Shown here in pieces: positions 33,838-44,072 of a DNA stretch of 64,000 nt. Made by a program: the position numbers and the translations under genes. The stretch lies in the NCBI GenBank assembly GCA_949358305.1, contig OX442319.1:8928001-8992000 (forward strand), written 5' to 3'. Each line of letters starts with the position of its first letter. Within the stretch, counting starts at the first letter, position 1. Below the pieces are notes generated by a model, which searched no databases, had not been told where the DNA came from, and worked only from the letters and a program-made list of their open reading frames with translations. This stretch comes from Strigamia acuminata. Taxonomy: Eukaryota; Arthropoda; Chilopoda; Geophilomorpha; Linotaeniidae.

Positions 33838-34340
33838 ATGGATTGTTTGGAGAAATTTTTGACAACTTACAACTCGAATCTGCCGGATTTGTCCCAATTC
33901 TTGCACATATCTGAAGATACACAAATGGACGCCATGTTAGAAATACAACGAAACGAAGAATGTTTGTTTCGCCGAACTCACGCTTGGGGTCGAACGGTGT
34001 TGATACGTATCGCGGACATGGATTGGTCAAGCCAGGAAATTACTGTAGTAGACAAAATAATTGAAATATACGATATCATCGAGACTGGCCGAACCAAGTC
34101 AAACATAATTCATCAAATTTAAGCAAAAATCACGTTTCTTCACTTAAGAATAACAATTTTCTTTCTAATCATTAATCAAATATATTTTATTACACAGGAA
34201 AAGTCAATCGATAAGCTGTTTTGCATAACTATGGCACGCCATCTATTGCCAATACCGCGCTTGGTATTATGGGATTTTCGCGTATCCGCATCCGCCTGGT
34301 TGGGCATTGAGGAATCGCTCTTGATTCAAAACACTCGCAA
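33838..34340 (+). CDS. Possible gene divergent from THOC2
   Basis: An open frame at 33838-34122 encodes 94 residues starting MDCLEKFLTTYNSNLPDLSQ, with a mixed, protein-like composition. A second open block with similar composition (MARHLLPIPRLVLWDFRVS) follows at about 34190-34340 after a TTACACAG acceptor-like site. The two could be exons of one gene, but I could not find a donor that removes the intervening TAA cleanly. It begins about 170 bases from the first detected THOC2 exon and may share a divergent promoter. Family not recognised. It may overlap the missing THOC2 5' exon. Confidence 0.3.
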
Positions 34341-34540
34341 GTATAAATTTATATTTGAAAATAAAATGAATCGAAATAATTAATTATTAATTATTTTCAA
34401 CGTTTTAATTTTTATGTACACCGACAAGAAGAAGACTACATTTTATGCATATTTTTAAACTTTAATTTTCAAACTTCAAACAGAATTACAGACAAGATTT
34501 TTATTTATTTATTTATTTAGTATTTTCCTTTAATTGCCGG

Positions 34541-34765
34541 TTATCCGTTCGGATTATATTCCATCTCCGCCCTCTGACCGGTATTCCTCCACCTGGACTG
34601 TGGTCCATCGTCTGCTTTTTCACGAGAATGCCCATGATGACCATGGTGATGACCATGATGACCACCATGATGACCGTGATGCCCGTGTTCGCCACCAACG
34701 TTGTCAGGCAAAACCACCAACAGGACGAGACAAGTAATGATTAAAATTCCCGTCCAATTCTTCAT
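34541..34765 (-). CDS. Secreted histidine-rich peptide, copy A
   Basis: 74 residues. A positively charged start and hydrophobic core (MKNWTGILIITCLVLLVV) form a clear signal peptide. The mature part starts near EHGHHGHHGGHHGHH and holds about 18 histidines alternating with glycine, then a short charged tail. I start at this ATG because a TTTTAG acceptor lies 5 bases upstream. A 5' untranslated exon with a GTAAGAAATATTT donor sits about 70 bases further up (near 34834), shared by all copies. His/Gly peptides of this type bind metals and some are antimicrobial in arthropods; the role here is inferred. It is one of four related loci on 34.5-41.5 kb. Confidence 0.75.
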   Translation of the reverse strand: MKNWTGILIITCLVLLVVLPDNVGGEHGHHGHHGGHHGHHHGHHGHSREKADDGPQSRWRNTGQRAEMEYNPNG

Positions 34766-34833
34766 ATTTCCTAAAATTATTTTATACAAAACTAAATTTC
34801 AGATTTATTCAATTTGAAGGAAATATTTCTTAC

Positions 34834-35150
34834 TTTGTTACGCAGCGATTCGGTAGTCGATGTTCGTTACTGTGCGGTTGCCAATGCCAACGAATGTTTG
34901 AAGCGGATTTACATGTTTCATATCTTTTGTTACCAAATCCATTACTTTTTAGGAATGTGAAACCATTGTCTGATCTTTGCGAAATTAGCACGATCAAATT
35001 ATTAAAGTTTTTCAACTGAAATTCAATTTATAATTGTAAATCGTTTAATCCATTTGTGTTCACAGTATCACTACATAAGTTAAGTTCTTGTTTAATTTAC
35101 AGCCCAAACGCGTGTTTATTTGAATTGTCAGTGACTACACACATTATGTA
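34834..35150 (-). promoter_or_regulatory. 5' exon and upstream region of copy A
   Basis: It contains the 5' untranslated exon and about 200 bases that are also present, diverged, upstream of copies B and C. Shared motifs are GGAATGTGAAACCATTG and ATCAAATTATTAAAGTTTTT. Conservation beyond the coding part shows that the whole transcription unit was duplicated. Confidence 0.5.
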
Positions 35151-35153
35151 ATA

Positions 35154-35873
35154 CAGGGTGAACAAAAAGTCTGGTTCCCTGCTAAATAATTCTGAAAGTA
35201 CAAGTTGGGTGGGGCAATCTTTTTGTGACCTGAAATTTGACCTTGGAATGTTCCTTCAAGGTCATTTGAAAATTATTTCGGAAACCGTTAGAGATAGACA
35301 AAAATTTCCAATTGTAAACTTGTAGAGCAACATTTGTTTAGTCTAAAAATGACTAATTCTCAAATCTTTTGTACCAAAGATTTTTAAGAAAATTGCAATT
35401 GAAAAAGTAGTTTTGAAAAGAAAAAATCATAAAAAAATTCAATTTTCTACCCATATCTCTGCAACGGTGCCAGATGTGCAAATTCCAACCAGGGAAATCG
35501 ATTTTTTGGGTTATTTTACGTCCAATCAGCACGTTTTTGGCACTTTTTCAATTTTGGCCATGTTATCTTTTGACTTGTGTCTACTTTTTCAATTGCGATT
35601 TTCTTAAAAATTTTTAGTACAAAAGATTTGAGAATTAGTCATTTTTAGACTAAACAAATGTTGCTCTACAAGTTTACAATTGGAAATTTTTGTCCATCTC
35701 TAACGGTTTCCGAGATAATTTCCCAATGACCTTGAAGGAACATCCCACGGTCAAATTTCAGGTCACCAAAAGATTGCCCCACCCAACTTTAATCCTTTGC
35801 CATCATTGAATTAGATGCATTATCAGTACTTTCAGAAATATTTAGTAGGGAATCAGACTTTTTGTTCACCCTG
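35154..35873. mobile_element. 720-bp mariner-like foldback MITE
   Basis: The ends CAGGGTGAACAAAAAGTCTG and its reverse complement (with one change) are flanked by TA on both sides, the target used by Tc1/mariner elements. The inverted arms run inward for roughly 270 bases each (shared blocks include CAAATCTTTTGTAC and CTCTACAAGTTTACAATTGG), leaving a short unpaired centre. It has no transposase. Confidence 0.88.
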
Positions 35874-35875
35874 TA

Positions 35876-36569
35876 TATTAAATCAGCCAAGTAAGCCAAC
35901 CTATATCGGTTTTTACTGAGTATTACCTCGTATTACCTTTTAGAAGAATTACACCTTTTTACCAGAAGGTGTAACTCTGCCATTTTACACCATTTTTACT
36001 CCATTTTCATCCACTCCTCTCTGTTACACTCTTTAACACCTTTTTGGGTGTTAAAAGAATTTAAAAAGGTATATTTGATGCTTTTTTACATCTATTATTT
36101 CTCCCAGTGTACCATATACCTGCGTTTCTCAAACTGTGGGACGCAAGCTGATTTTTGGTGGGGCGCAAAGGTGTTCAATCACTTTGTCGCCCAAAATGTT
36201 CGATCTCAGATTGTTTTTTTTAATTTCTTTTTTAAATTTTTGCTACTTTCAATTCCAACTTACTGCCTGTAATTGGTTGCAATACACCACAGGCTAGCAA
36301 AAGCTACAATACCCTCTAAAATAAAATCTTCACAAAAATCACTCAAAATCTACAAAAACCATCCAAAATTCTCCAAAAACAAGCCAAAACTCCCAAAATT
36401 GAAAAGCTTTAATAATTCGATCTTGCTAATTTCGCAAAGCTCAAACTATGGTTTCATATTCCTAAAAAAGTAATAGATTTGATAACAAAAGGAATTAAAC
36501 ATGTAAATCCGCTTCAAACATTCGTTGGCAACCTTACAGTAACAAACACCGACTACTAAATCATTGCCA
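35876..36569. other. No gene; possible hAT terminus remnant
   Basis: Intergenic sequence. At about 36117-36150 TGCGTTTCTCAAACTGTGGG resembles terminal repeats of hAT-family transposons, but no matching right end was found. From 36270 to 36570 there is sequence related to the upstream parts of the His-rich peptide units (TTTAATAATTCGATCTTGC). Confidence 0.35.
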
Positions 36570-36702
36570 TAACAAGGGTAAGAAATATTTCTTTAAAATT
36601 GAATGAACCTGAAATTAAGTTTCGTACAAAATAATTTTAGGAAATATGAAGAATTGGACGGGAATTTTAATCATTACTTGTCTCGTCATGTTGCTGGTTT
36701 AA
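36570..36702 (+). pseudogene. Truncated copy of the His-rich peptide gene
   Basis: On the + strand, opposite to its relatives, the 5' exon end, the GGTAAGAAATATTT donor, the intron and the first 18 codons (MKNWTGILIITCLVMLLV) are preserved. A TAA then ends the frame at 36702 and the sequence changes to AT-rich DNA. The histidine-rich half is missing, so this is a broken duplicate. Confidence 0.8.
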
Positions 36703-36899
36703 AAATATTACAATATTTTTTTCTTATAATATAATATAAAAATAATAAAACAAACATACATTAATATTTAATAAAATTTATTTCTTCAGTATTAAATTGT
36801 GTTTGTACATTTACATCCTCAACTTTTTTACAATTTGAATCATTTTCTTCAAAAGATCCTTCAACGTGTGATAAAAATATAATCCGAGGCATCAATTCT

Positions 36900-39137
36900 T
36901 TATTGAATTTCGCTACCTATCTTATCCAACGGAGGTTCAGCTAATTTAAACCAATACGCCGATGCATACTTCTGCTTAAATGTGACAATTGTTTCTGCAC
37001 ATGGACTAAACCATTTAATAATCCTTTTGAAATCTTCTTCGTATCCGCTGTCGTCTAATGCCACAAGTCCATACCCAAATTCTTCAAAAACACTCTTAGT
37101 CACATCACAAATCATCAATTCGTCTTTGAATTTTGCCACCTCCGTTTGCGACGATAAGAAAAACCAATTTACGAACTCATCCGTCAACTCCCACTTGTCT
37201 TCGCGTAGCAACGAAGCACAAATACAAAACGTTCTTTCATTACAACCGAATATTTCCCGCTTAGACCGATCGACTTCCTCTTCGCTTGCGACGCACCAAC
37301 CGACGAACTTCTCTAACGATTTCAAACCATCGTTTTTACTTATCAAATCAGCTATTAAACTGCTGTTGTGAATCTCATATTCCAGACTCAATAAATCGTT
37401 TTTAAACTTCAAAACATCAGCCGCATCATTACTCAAACACCAATCCAAAATGTCGGCTATTTTATCCCACAAACTCTCCCGAATTAATCGACAAATTAAA
37501 CGGACAAAATCGTACGGCAACTTGCCTTCAAACACTCTTCTTTTCAACAAATTAATCTCGTCGACATTACCGGCTAAACACCATTTCAAAAACGTATCCA
37601 ACCTCGACATATCCGACATTAACAAGTTGATAAAAATATTATCACTTACGCTTCCATGCTTGAATCTCTTTAAATTCCATAACAGCAATTGGTGTTTGAA
37701 TCGGATAATTTGATCTTCCGATTTCAAACACTCATTCACGAATTTCCCCACCTCGTCCCATTCATTCTTCTCCACGAAATGTTTAACAACACCAATCCCT
37801 TTTTCCCTCACAAACCTCTCCACGAAATCGCCAACATCCTTCTCGCACAAACAACGTCGAACAAAAATAACAAAAAAATCCCATTTCTTCGCCATCAATA
37901 AATCGCTACATTGGTCCAACCCGTACTTCGAATGAATAAATTCTTTCTTCTGCAGCGTACTCGCAGAATCCAGCATCAACGCCACTAAATCTAGAGTCTC
38001 CCTACGGAATAACATAGACAATACGTGATGGAAAGATTTAAACTTTTCAAAAACGTATTGTTTGAATCGATTAGGCGCCGCTTTCCACATTTCCGTAAAA
38101 GCAGCCGTAGGAATAACACCCATTGTCGCTTTATACATCAATGAAACAAAAACATCTCCGTGTATAATCCTCCAAACTCTCTGCATCGTGGGCAAAAAGT
38201 AGTCCCGCCATCGCCAACTGAATAAAAGTCTTAGTAATACTCGATCACATTCTTCCTGTTCGAACAATTCCCGCCATTGCATCTCGTTCATCCGGGATAA
38301 TAAAAAACACACGCTATCCGCATTTCTCGATTCAAGCGTAGCCCGAATTAAATTCCTTTCCTTTTCCTCGTCGGTCAGTTCATTCCACATGTATCTGACC
38401 GCTGCATCGGGTCCGGAAGACACGACTAAATCAAACACATACTCGTTAGCGCTTTCGTCATCGTCGCAGTAACGTGTCGCCATCTTTTGTAATTTCTCAT
38501 TCTTGGTTATGGAATACGTCCAATAGTAAACCATCGGTTTCGTTCTTACGTCGATGGATTCCAAGTACTCACTCGGAAAGAATGTCGGGGTAAGGGTGAC
38601 GAAATGTTCGACTAAACAAAACGTGCAAGCGTGTTCGTATTTTTTGTAAATATCCAATCGATCATCGGATAGTAGTTTGATGGCTGTTGCCTTATCATCG
38701 ATCGTTGCGCCTGGCGTCCAAATTAAATCTCTCGTGCAACATTTGAACAAGCCGAGCCGGTTCTGATAAGTTATCCATTTCACTATCTGCTTGCTCGTTG
38801 GTTCAACGAGTTCTGTTAATCTAGTTTTCATGATTTTCGGAACGGGTAAATTCGACACGCGCTGCAGCATTTTGTTTTCAATTTCTTTCCACACGCTCAC
38901 AAACTGAATGTAAACTCTACGATCCGCGTGTTGTATGTGGTCGAAGATATCCGTGTAACATAAGTTACTTATTATCGTTACTAGTGACATTTGTTCGAGT
39001 GTTGCCGGCGTGAATGAATATCGGATATTATTTGGTCCAACGTCATCGTCTAGCGTCAATTTCTGCTTTTTAACTGAACTGCATTCGGACATTTTTCGCC
39101 AAATTTGAAGCTGCTCGGAAATCAATGTCGTAATCAA
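36900..39137 (-). CDS. Intronless 745-codon helical-repeat protein, orphan
   Basis: A single uninterrupted frame. Starts at 39137 or at the second Met (39092, MSECSSVKKQK, better context). The product is soluble, with no signal peptide or membrane segment. It appears almost wholly helical, with loosely repeated units of about 40-60 residues built around Trp and aromatic anchors (for example DFVERFVREKG, KSLEKFVGWCVAS, DEFVNWFFLSS), suggesting an alpha-solenoid. Early residues NIRYSFTPATLEQMSLVTII recall a short N-terminal adaptor. I cannot assign a family with confidence. Such intronless solenoid genes are often lineage-expanded in arthropods (inference). It lies between copies of the secreted-peptide family and has no obvious partner. 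Confidence 0.7.
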   Translation of the reverse strand: MITTLISEQLQIWRKMSECSSVKKQKLTLDDDVGPNNIRYSFTPATLEQMSLVTIISNLCYTDIFDHIQHADRRVYIQFVSVWKEIENKMLQRVSNLPVPKIMKTRLTELVEPTSKQIVKWITYQNRLGLFKCCTRDLIWTPGATIDDKATAIKLLSDDRLDIYKKYEHACTFCLVEHFVTLTPTFFPSEYLESIDVRTKPMVYYWTYSITKNEKLQKMATRYCDDDESANEYVFDLVVSSGPDAAVRYMWNELTDEEKERNLIRATLESRNADSVCFLLSRMNEMQWRELFEQEECDRVLLRLLFSWRWRDYFLPTMQRVWRIIHGDVFVSLMYKATMGVIPTAAFTEMWKAAPNRFKQYVFEKFKSFHHVLSMLFRRETLDLVALMLDSASTLQKKEFIHSKYGLDQCSDLLMAKKWDFFVIFVRRCLCEKDVGDFVERFVREKGIGVVKHFVEKNEWDEVGKFVNECLKSEDQIIRFKHQLLLWNLKRFKHGSVSDNIFINLLMSDMSRLDTFLKWCLAGNVDEINLLKRRVFEGKLPYDFVRLICRLIRESLWDKIADILDWCLSNDAADVLKFKNDLLSLEYEIHNSSLIADLISKNDGLKSLEKFVGWCVASEEEVDRSKREIFGCNERTFCICASLLREDKWELTDEFVNWFFLSSQTEVAKFKDELMICDVTKSVFEEFGYGLVALDDSGYEEDFKRIIKWFSPCAETIVTFKQKYASAYWFKLAEPPLDKIGSEIQ

Positions 39138-39487
39138 CTGCTTAGGGTTTGTTATATATGAGAATGTAATTGTACGTTGCCGAAACGTAAACGTTAAGAG
39201 TTAAGACGTCGTCAAAACGATACCGTCGACCATCAATGAAATAAAACATTCCATAGCTGCCCTTTGGCTTTCCTGCTTAGGCGAACATGAAATTGTCAAG
39301 AATTGTCCTTCAGCAGTTGGAGTGGTCAAAGTATGGGTTTTAAATAAATTTACTTCCTTAAAATTATTTTTTTTAATCAGTTTTATTAGTAAATTTCTTT
39401 TACAATCGGACGACCAATTGCTTTCAAATGGAAATTTTTTCACGTATTAATTTTTTCAAAACGAATGTATTGTATTTATATTTTCCT
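39138..39487. other. Intergenic; short open block of unknown meaning
   Basis: An open stretch at 39201-39443 (-) contains FLTISCSPKQESQRAAMECF, protein-like but without a recognisable family. Otherwise AT-rich. Confidence 0.25.
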
Positions 39488-39697
39488 TTATTTCAAAGGC
39501 ACCCGTTGTCTATAGTTCCACCTGGACTTTGGTCCATCGTCTGCTGTTTCATCTCTACCACCGTGCGAACGAGAATGCCCATGATGACCATGATGACCAC
39601 CATGATGACCGTGATGCCTGTTCGCACCAACGTTCGCAGGTAAAACCAGCAACATGACGAGACAAGTAATGATTAAAATTCTCGTCCAATTCTTCAT
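39488..39697 (-). CDS. Secreted histidine-rich peptide, copy B
   Basis: 69 residues. The signal peptide (MKNWTRILIITCLVMLLVL) is nearly identical to copy A. The mature part begins near ANVGANRHHGHHGGHHGHH and ends in a charged tail (DETADDGPKSRW). The acceptor five bases before the ATG is kept, and the tail shares the DDGP-SRW motif with copy A. The gene looks intact. Confidence 0.75.
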   Translation of the reverse strand: MKNWTRILIITCLVMLLVLPANVGANRHHGHHGGHHGHHGHSRSHGGRDETADDGPKSRWNYRQRVPLK

Positions 39698-40120
39698 ATT
39701 TCCTAAAATAATTTTGTACTGTAAGGTTGCCAACGAATGTTTGAAGCGGACTTACATGTTTAATTCCTTTTGTTACCAAATCTATTACTTTTTTAGGAAT
39801 GTGAAACCATTGTAGGAGCTTTCAAAATGAGCAAGATCGAATTATTAAAGTTTTTCAATACAGAAATTCAATTTATAATTGGAGGACCAAATTAGGGGGG
39901 TGAGACAAGGGGTCAAATTATTCACATTAAAATGTATTATATCATTTGATCAGTTGCTCATCTATCATTTATTTATAAGCTTGTACGCAGATTGAATTCG
40001 GTTCGGATCCGCGCAAATAAATGCATTTTTTTTGTAAAAAAGCACACAAAGCAAAAATCACATCGTTATGTTCATAATTTTGAAACTCCAACCATGTTAA
40101 TCTTCATTTCTGCTCAAAAT
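39698..40120 (-). repeat. Duplicated upstream unit of copy B
   Basis: It matches about 41560-41990 upstream of copy C, including CCAAATTAGGGGGGTGAGAC and CAAATAAATGCATTTTTTTT-like blocks. This defines a duplication unit of at least 800 bp that includes the gene. Confidence 0.7.
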
Positions 40121-40529
40121 GTTTTTAAAGTTCCAATTTTTGTCATTCAAGTATTCTGCTGCCAAAAGTTATTAAAATTCCAAATTTAGGCTTAAAAGTT
40201 TAAAAGTCCTAGTCTAACCTAACCAAACCTAAGCTATAATTGATTGTTATGTTATGAGTTTACATTATGTTATGTTATGTTTGGAGTCTCTATGAGCTAA
40301 ATTTTATTTAGCTCATGGTAATTTATGGCTTGTTGCTACTGGCTGTGTCATGTTACCTGACTTAAAACTATAGGCAACCATTTTTTTAATCCGCTTGTGT
40401 TGATATTTGAGCAGGTGATTAATTGGTGATATAATGGGCAGCCATCTTGACCATCTTGACCATTTTGACCAAATTTGTGTTTTTTTGTTTGTCGCCATGT
40501 TGTCCAATTGTTCCCAACAAAATCGCTAC

Positions 40530-40860
40530 CTTACCTTCATTGCAGCCAATCAGGACAAAGGATTACACAAGGTCTCTTCATGGCTTGACCGGCATCTTAG
40601 AGACAGTTCAATTTCCAGTCCCATGCTGACTGGTTGTGACAACTCTAGGAGAAGGAGACGATGGCGACTTTGGTCGCAACAAGAGGCGTGATCGCTCTCA
40701 AGTCTGCAATGACTTGAGGCGACTCGTTGCACGGCCGGCAAATGCAATCCGACCACGCTGCCCATGTGGTCCTCGACCCAGCGACCTAGGCGATAACACG
40801 GTGAACGCACAACCCCTAAACAACCACAATAAAGATATTCAATCCAAACTGTGTTTTTTT
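40530..40860 (+). repeat. Dispersed repeat, copy 1
   Basis: It matches 63130-63960 over several blocks (CTTCATGGCTTGACCG, CCCATGCTGACTGGTTGTGA, CGCAACAAGAGGCGTGATCG). The frame across it (40636-40875) is open but the second copy diverges by frameshifts, so it is not a conserved gene. It is probably an old transposon piece. Confidence 0.65.
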
Positions 40861-40875
40861 TTGTGTTGTACCTAA

Positions 40876-41174
40876 GGTACGCATTAGTTGAGCTGGGACT
40901 TAATTTTTTTGATCACTGCAAAAATGAAGGCCGGGAGCATGCGCAGAGCAGAGCAGACTACTTCAAGTCGCTCGTGGGTCTTGAATTTTTAATTTTATAA
41001 AATATTGATTGAATTCTATTTTATTATTCTTATTATATATAATATTATAATATTTTTAATTTTTATGTATACCGGTATGTATACAGTTTATGCATATTTT
41101 TAAACTTTAATTTTCAAACTTCAAAAAGAATTCAAGACAAGATTTTTATTTATTTATTCATTTAATATTTTTCT
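40876..41174. other. No gene recognised
   Basis: AT-rich spacer. The end (41060-41160) is similar to 34420-34520, the 3' flank of copy A, so it belongs to the duplicated peptide unit. Confidence 0.4.
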
Positions 41175-41507
41175 TTATTTGCCCCTATTATACTGAGGCC
41201 GACGATACCCCCCTCCCCCTCCCCCTCCCCCTCCTCCGCCTCCGCCTCCGCCTCCGCCTCCGCCTCCGCCTCCACCTCCACCTCCACCTCCACCTCCCCC
41301 GCCCCCGCCCCCTCTGGGCTTCACTGTCGTGGGCACTCCAATGTCTGCTTCTTCAAGTGTGCCATCGTGTGGACGAGAATGACCATGGTGATGACGATGA
41401 TGACCACCATGATGACCGTGATGCCCGTGTTCGCCACCAACGTTGTTAGGCAAAATCACCAACAGGACGAGACAAGTAATGATTAAAATTCTCGTCCAAT
41501 TCTTCAT
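41175..41507 (-). CDS. Secreted His-rich peptide with polyglycine tail, copy C
   Basis: 110 residues. The signal peptide is as in copies A and B. The mature part opens with EHGHHGHHGGHHRHHHGHSR, then EEADIGVPTTVKPR, then about 32 consecutive glycines encoded by a GGC/GGT/GGA run at 41215-41315, and ends YRRPQYNRGK. The polyglycine comes from a trinucleotide/hexanucleotide expansion replacing the DDGP-SRW tail of its relatives. Gly/His-rich secreted peptides in arthropods include antimicrobial and cuticle-associated types; which applies is unknown. Confidence 0.72.
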   Translation of the reverse strand: MKNWTRILIITCLVLLVILPNNVGGEHGHHGHHGGHHRHHHGHSRPHDGTLEEADIGVPTTVKPRGGGGGGGGGGGGGGGGGGGGGGGGGGGGGGGGGGGYRRPQYNRGK

Positions 41508-42131
41508 ATTTCTACAAATTATTTTATACAAAACTAAATTTCAGGTTCATTCAATTTGAAAGAAATATTTCTTACCCTTGATACGGCAGTGATTTCGTAG
41601 TCGGTGTTTGTTACTGGAAGGTTGGAAACGAATGTTTGAAGCGGATTTACATGTTTAATTGCTTTTGTTAACAAATTCATTACTTGTTTAGGAATGTAAA
41701 ACCATTGTTGGAGCTTTCAAAATGAGCAAGATCGAATTATTAAAGTTTTTGAATACTGAAATTAAATTTATAATTGCGTAGGACCAAATTAGGGGGGTGA
41801 GACAAGGGGTCAAATAATTCACATTAAAATGCATTTTATCATTTTATCATTTGGTCATTTATCATTTATTTATAAGCTTGTATTCAGTTCGGATCCGCGC
41901 AAATAAATTTTTTGTAAAAAAGCATCACAAAGCAAAAATCACATCGTTAAGTTCATAATTTTGTAATTCTAAACATTTTAATAACTCGATCTTGCTAATT
42001 TTTCAAAGCTCAAACAATGTTTCACATTCGTAAACAAGTAACGAATTTGATAACGTAAGGAATGAAACATGTAAATGGCATTCTTGATGAAATATATCGA
42101 TGAAATTAATCACCGCCATTATGATAACGTA

Positions 42132-43462
42132 CAGTGGCGGAAAAAAGTTTGAGACCACAGCAAATTTCTCGCTTGCATGTCAAATTTTGACTTGAGAATT
42201 TATTTCCAGGTTTATATCATGACAATAAAGCATTGTTTAAAATTATACGACAATAACTCAAATCAAATTTGAGAAATAAAAAAAATTGTTCAAAAAATGT
42301 CATTTATGCTGGAAAAAAGTTTGAGACCATGTGCTCGAAATCATCAAAAATATGACCAATTTTCATTTCTAATGTTTGGTTTGCTTCCTATTCGTTCTAA
42401 TAACTATAATTAACCAATTTGTCATTGAATTAACTGAATAAACTAAATATTTCGGTGTTGTCCTTAGCATGGGTAGGTGCATTATTTGGTGAAATTCAAA
42501 CATTGGAACATTAATTTCATCTCTAAAAGAAAGAAGAGTAGTGTATTGCTTCAGAATGTGGTGAAACAAATGCAGAATTTGGTGAAACAACTGCAAGATT
42601 TGGCATTTTATTCAGGGCAATTTCATCCCAAATCATTATTCACCCACCAGCAAAAAATAGATGTGGTGATGGGTGAAAATCATACCAATAGTGTAAAACA
42701 CCATCAGGTCAATCCAAAATAAATTTATCCTCTTTACTTTTTTGGCCAGTTATATGTTGGTGCATAATTAATAATTTGGGGTAAAGTTACCCTGAATGAA
42801 ATGCCAAATCTTGCAGTTGTTACACCAAATTCTGCATTTGTTTCACTACATTCTGAAGCAATATACTACTCTTCTGCCATTTAGAGATGAAATTAATGTT
42901 CCAATGTTTAAATTTCACCAAATAATGCACCTACCCATGCTAAGGACAACACCAAATAATCTAAAATATTTAGATAATTCAATGACAAATTGGTTCATTT
43001 AGAGATGAGATTTTTGCGGAAAAAAAAGTCCTCCAAAATGTTTTTTTAGTTGTGGATAATGTAAATGGAGCATTTTAAAAGCAAAATTTTTGCAATTGAA
43101 GGTACTTTTAAGTCCGCAATTGCCGCAATCCGACCTTTATACCGCAAATTTTGCGGATGATCCGCAATTGGCCGATTTTGGTGGGGTATTGCAAAAACGT
43201 GCGTATCATTATAGTTATTAGAACGAATAGGAAACAAAAAAAAAACATTAGAAATAGAAATGGGTTATATTTTTGATGATTTAGAGCACATGGTCTCAAA
43301 CTTTTTTCCAGCATAAATGACATTTTTTGAACAATTTTTTTTATTTATTAAATTTGAACAATGCTTTATTGTCATGATATAAACATGTGAACACATTTTT
43401 AAGTCCAAATTGGAGTTGCAACTGAGAAACCTGTACTGGTCTCAAACTTTTTTCCACCACTG
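42132..43462. mobile_element. Nested foldback element with Tc1-like ends
   Basis: The ends CAGTGGCGGAAAAAAGTTTG and its near reverse complement are flanked by TA. A second internal GGAAAAAAGTTTGAGACCAT lies 180 bases in and is mirrored near 43285. Inside is another inverted pair, about 42410-42620 against 42800-43000 (for example TGGTGAAACAAATGCAGAAT). It is therefore a palindrome within a palindrome with no transposase: a non-autonomous Tc1/mariner-type element containing a second foldback. Confidence 0.82.
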
Positions 43463-43501
43463 TAGTAACAATCAACAAGTTTTCAATTCGAACACATAGT
43501 A

Positions 43502-43859
43502 TGTCGTGATTCGACTTTGTGGTTAAAGATAATAAATAATACACTCGGGAATACAATATACTTCAAATACTGCTTTATTAAAACACGCTTACTAATACAA
43601 ATATAAGTTAAGATGTTTCCTGTGGTGGTCCTCGGATTCGGCTGCGAATACGAGTTGCCGCTAAACAATGGCGGATCCAATTGTTTAGTCCTACGCGTGG
43701 TCTGTGTTTGTTGTCTAGGGTATTTCCACGTGTTATTATGAACACGCGAGAATTCGCTTTCTCGTGCGAATTAAACGAATATCGTTCGGATATTTATTCT
43801 AGCGTAGTTTGGCTACGCTAAATAAATGTGGCTGTTGTACAGTTGAATGGTCAGCGGGC
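43502..43859 (-). repeat. 3' LTR of Ty3 element 2, first part
   Basis: 358 bp matching 62272-62629. It is interrupted after CGGGC by the copia element; the remaining 270 bp are at 48493-48762. Confidence 0.93.
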
Positions 43860-43996
43860 TGTTGGAATAACTTCAGCACACAACGTTAATTTTGAATACA
43901 TTCACATCACTCCATATTTATTCCTCTTTTGTAACACAACAAACATACAACCTAAAATCATTGTTACATTACTAAGCAACGCATTTAATATCAACA
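43860..43996 (-). repeat. 3' LTR of the copia element
   Basis: 137 bp, identical by eye to 48351-48487. It is very short for an LTR, which is normal for some copia families. Confidence 0.95.
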
Positions 43997-44072
43997 CTCG
44001 CCCACGTTGCATACTTTAGTAATTAAACTATTTCAAATTATAAATGTACATTTTTTTGACTCAAATGTTAAT

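Noticed and set aside
40200-40330. TAACCTAACC and TTATGTTATG short repeats
   Set aside because: Too few and too short to be a telomeric or satellite array.
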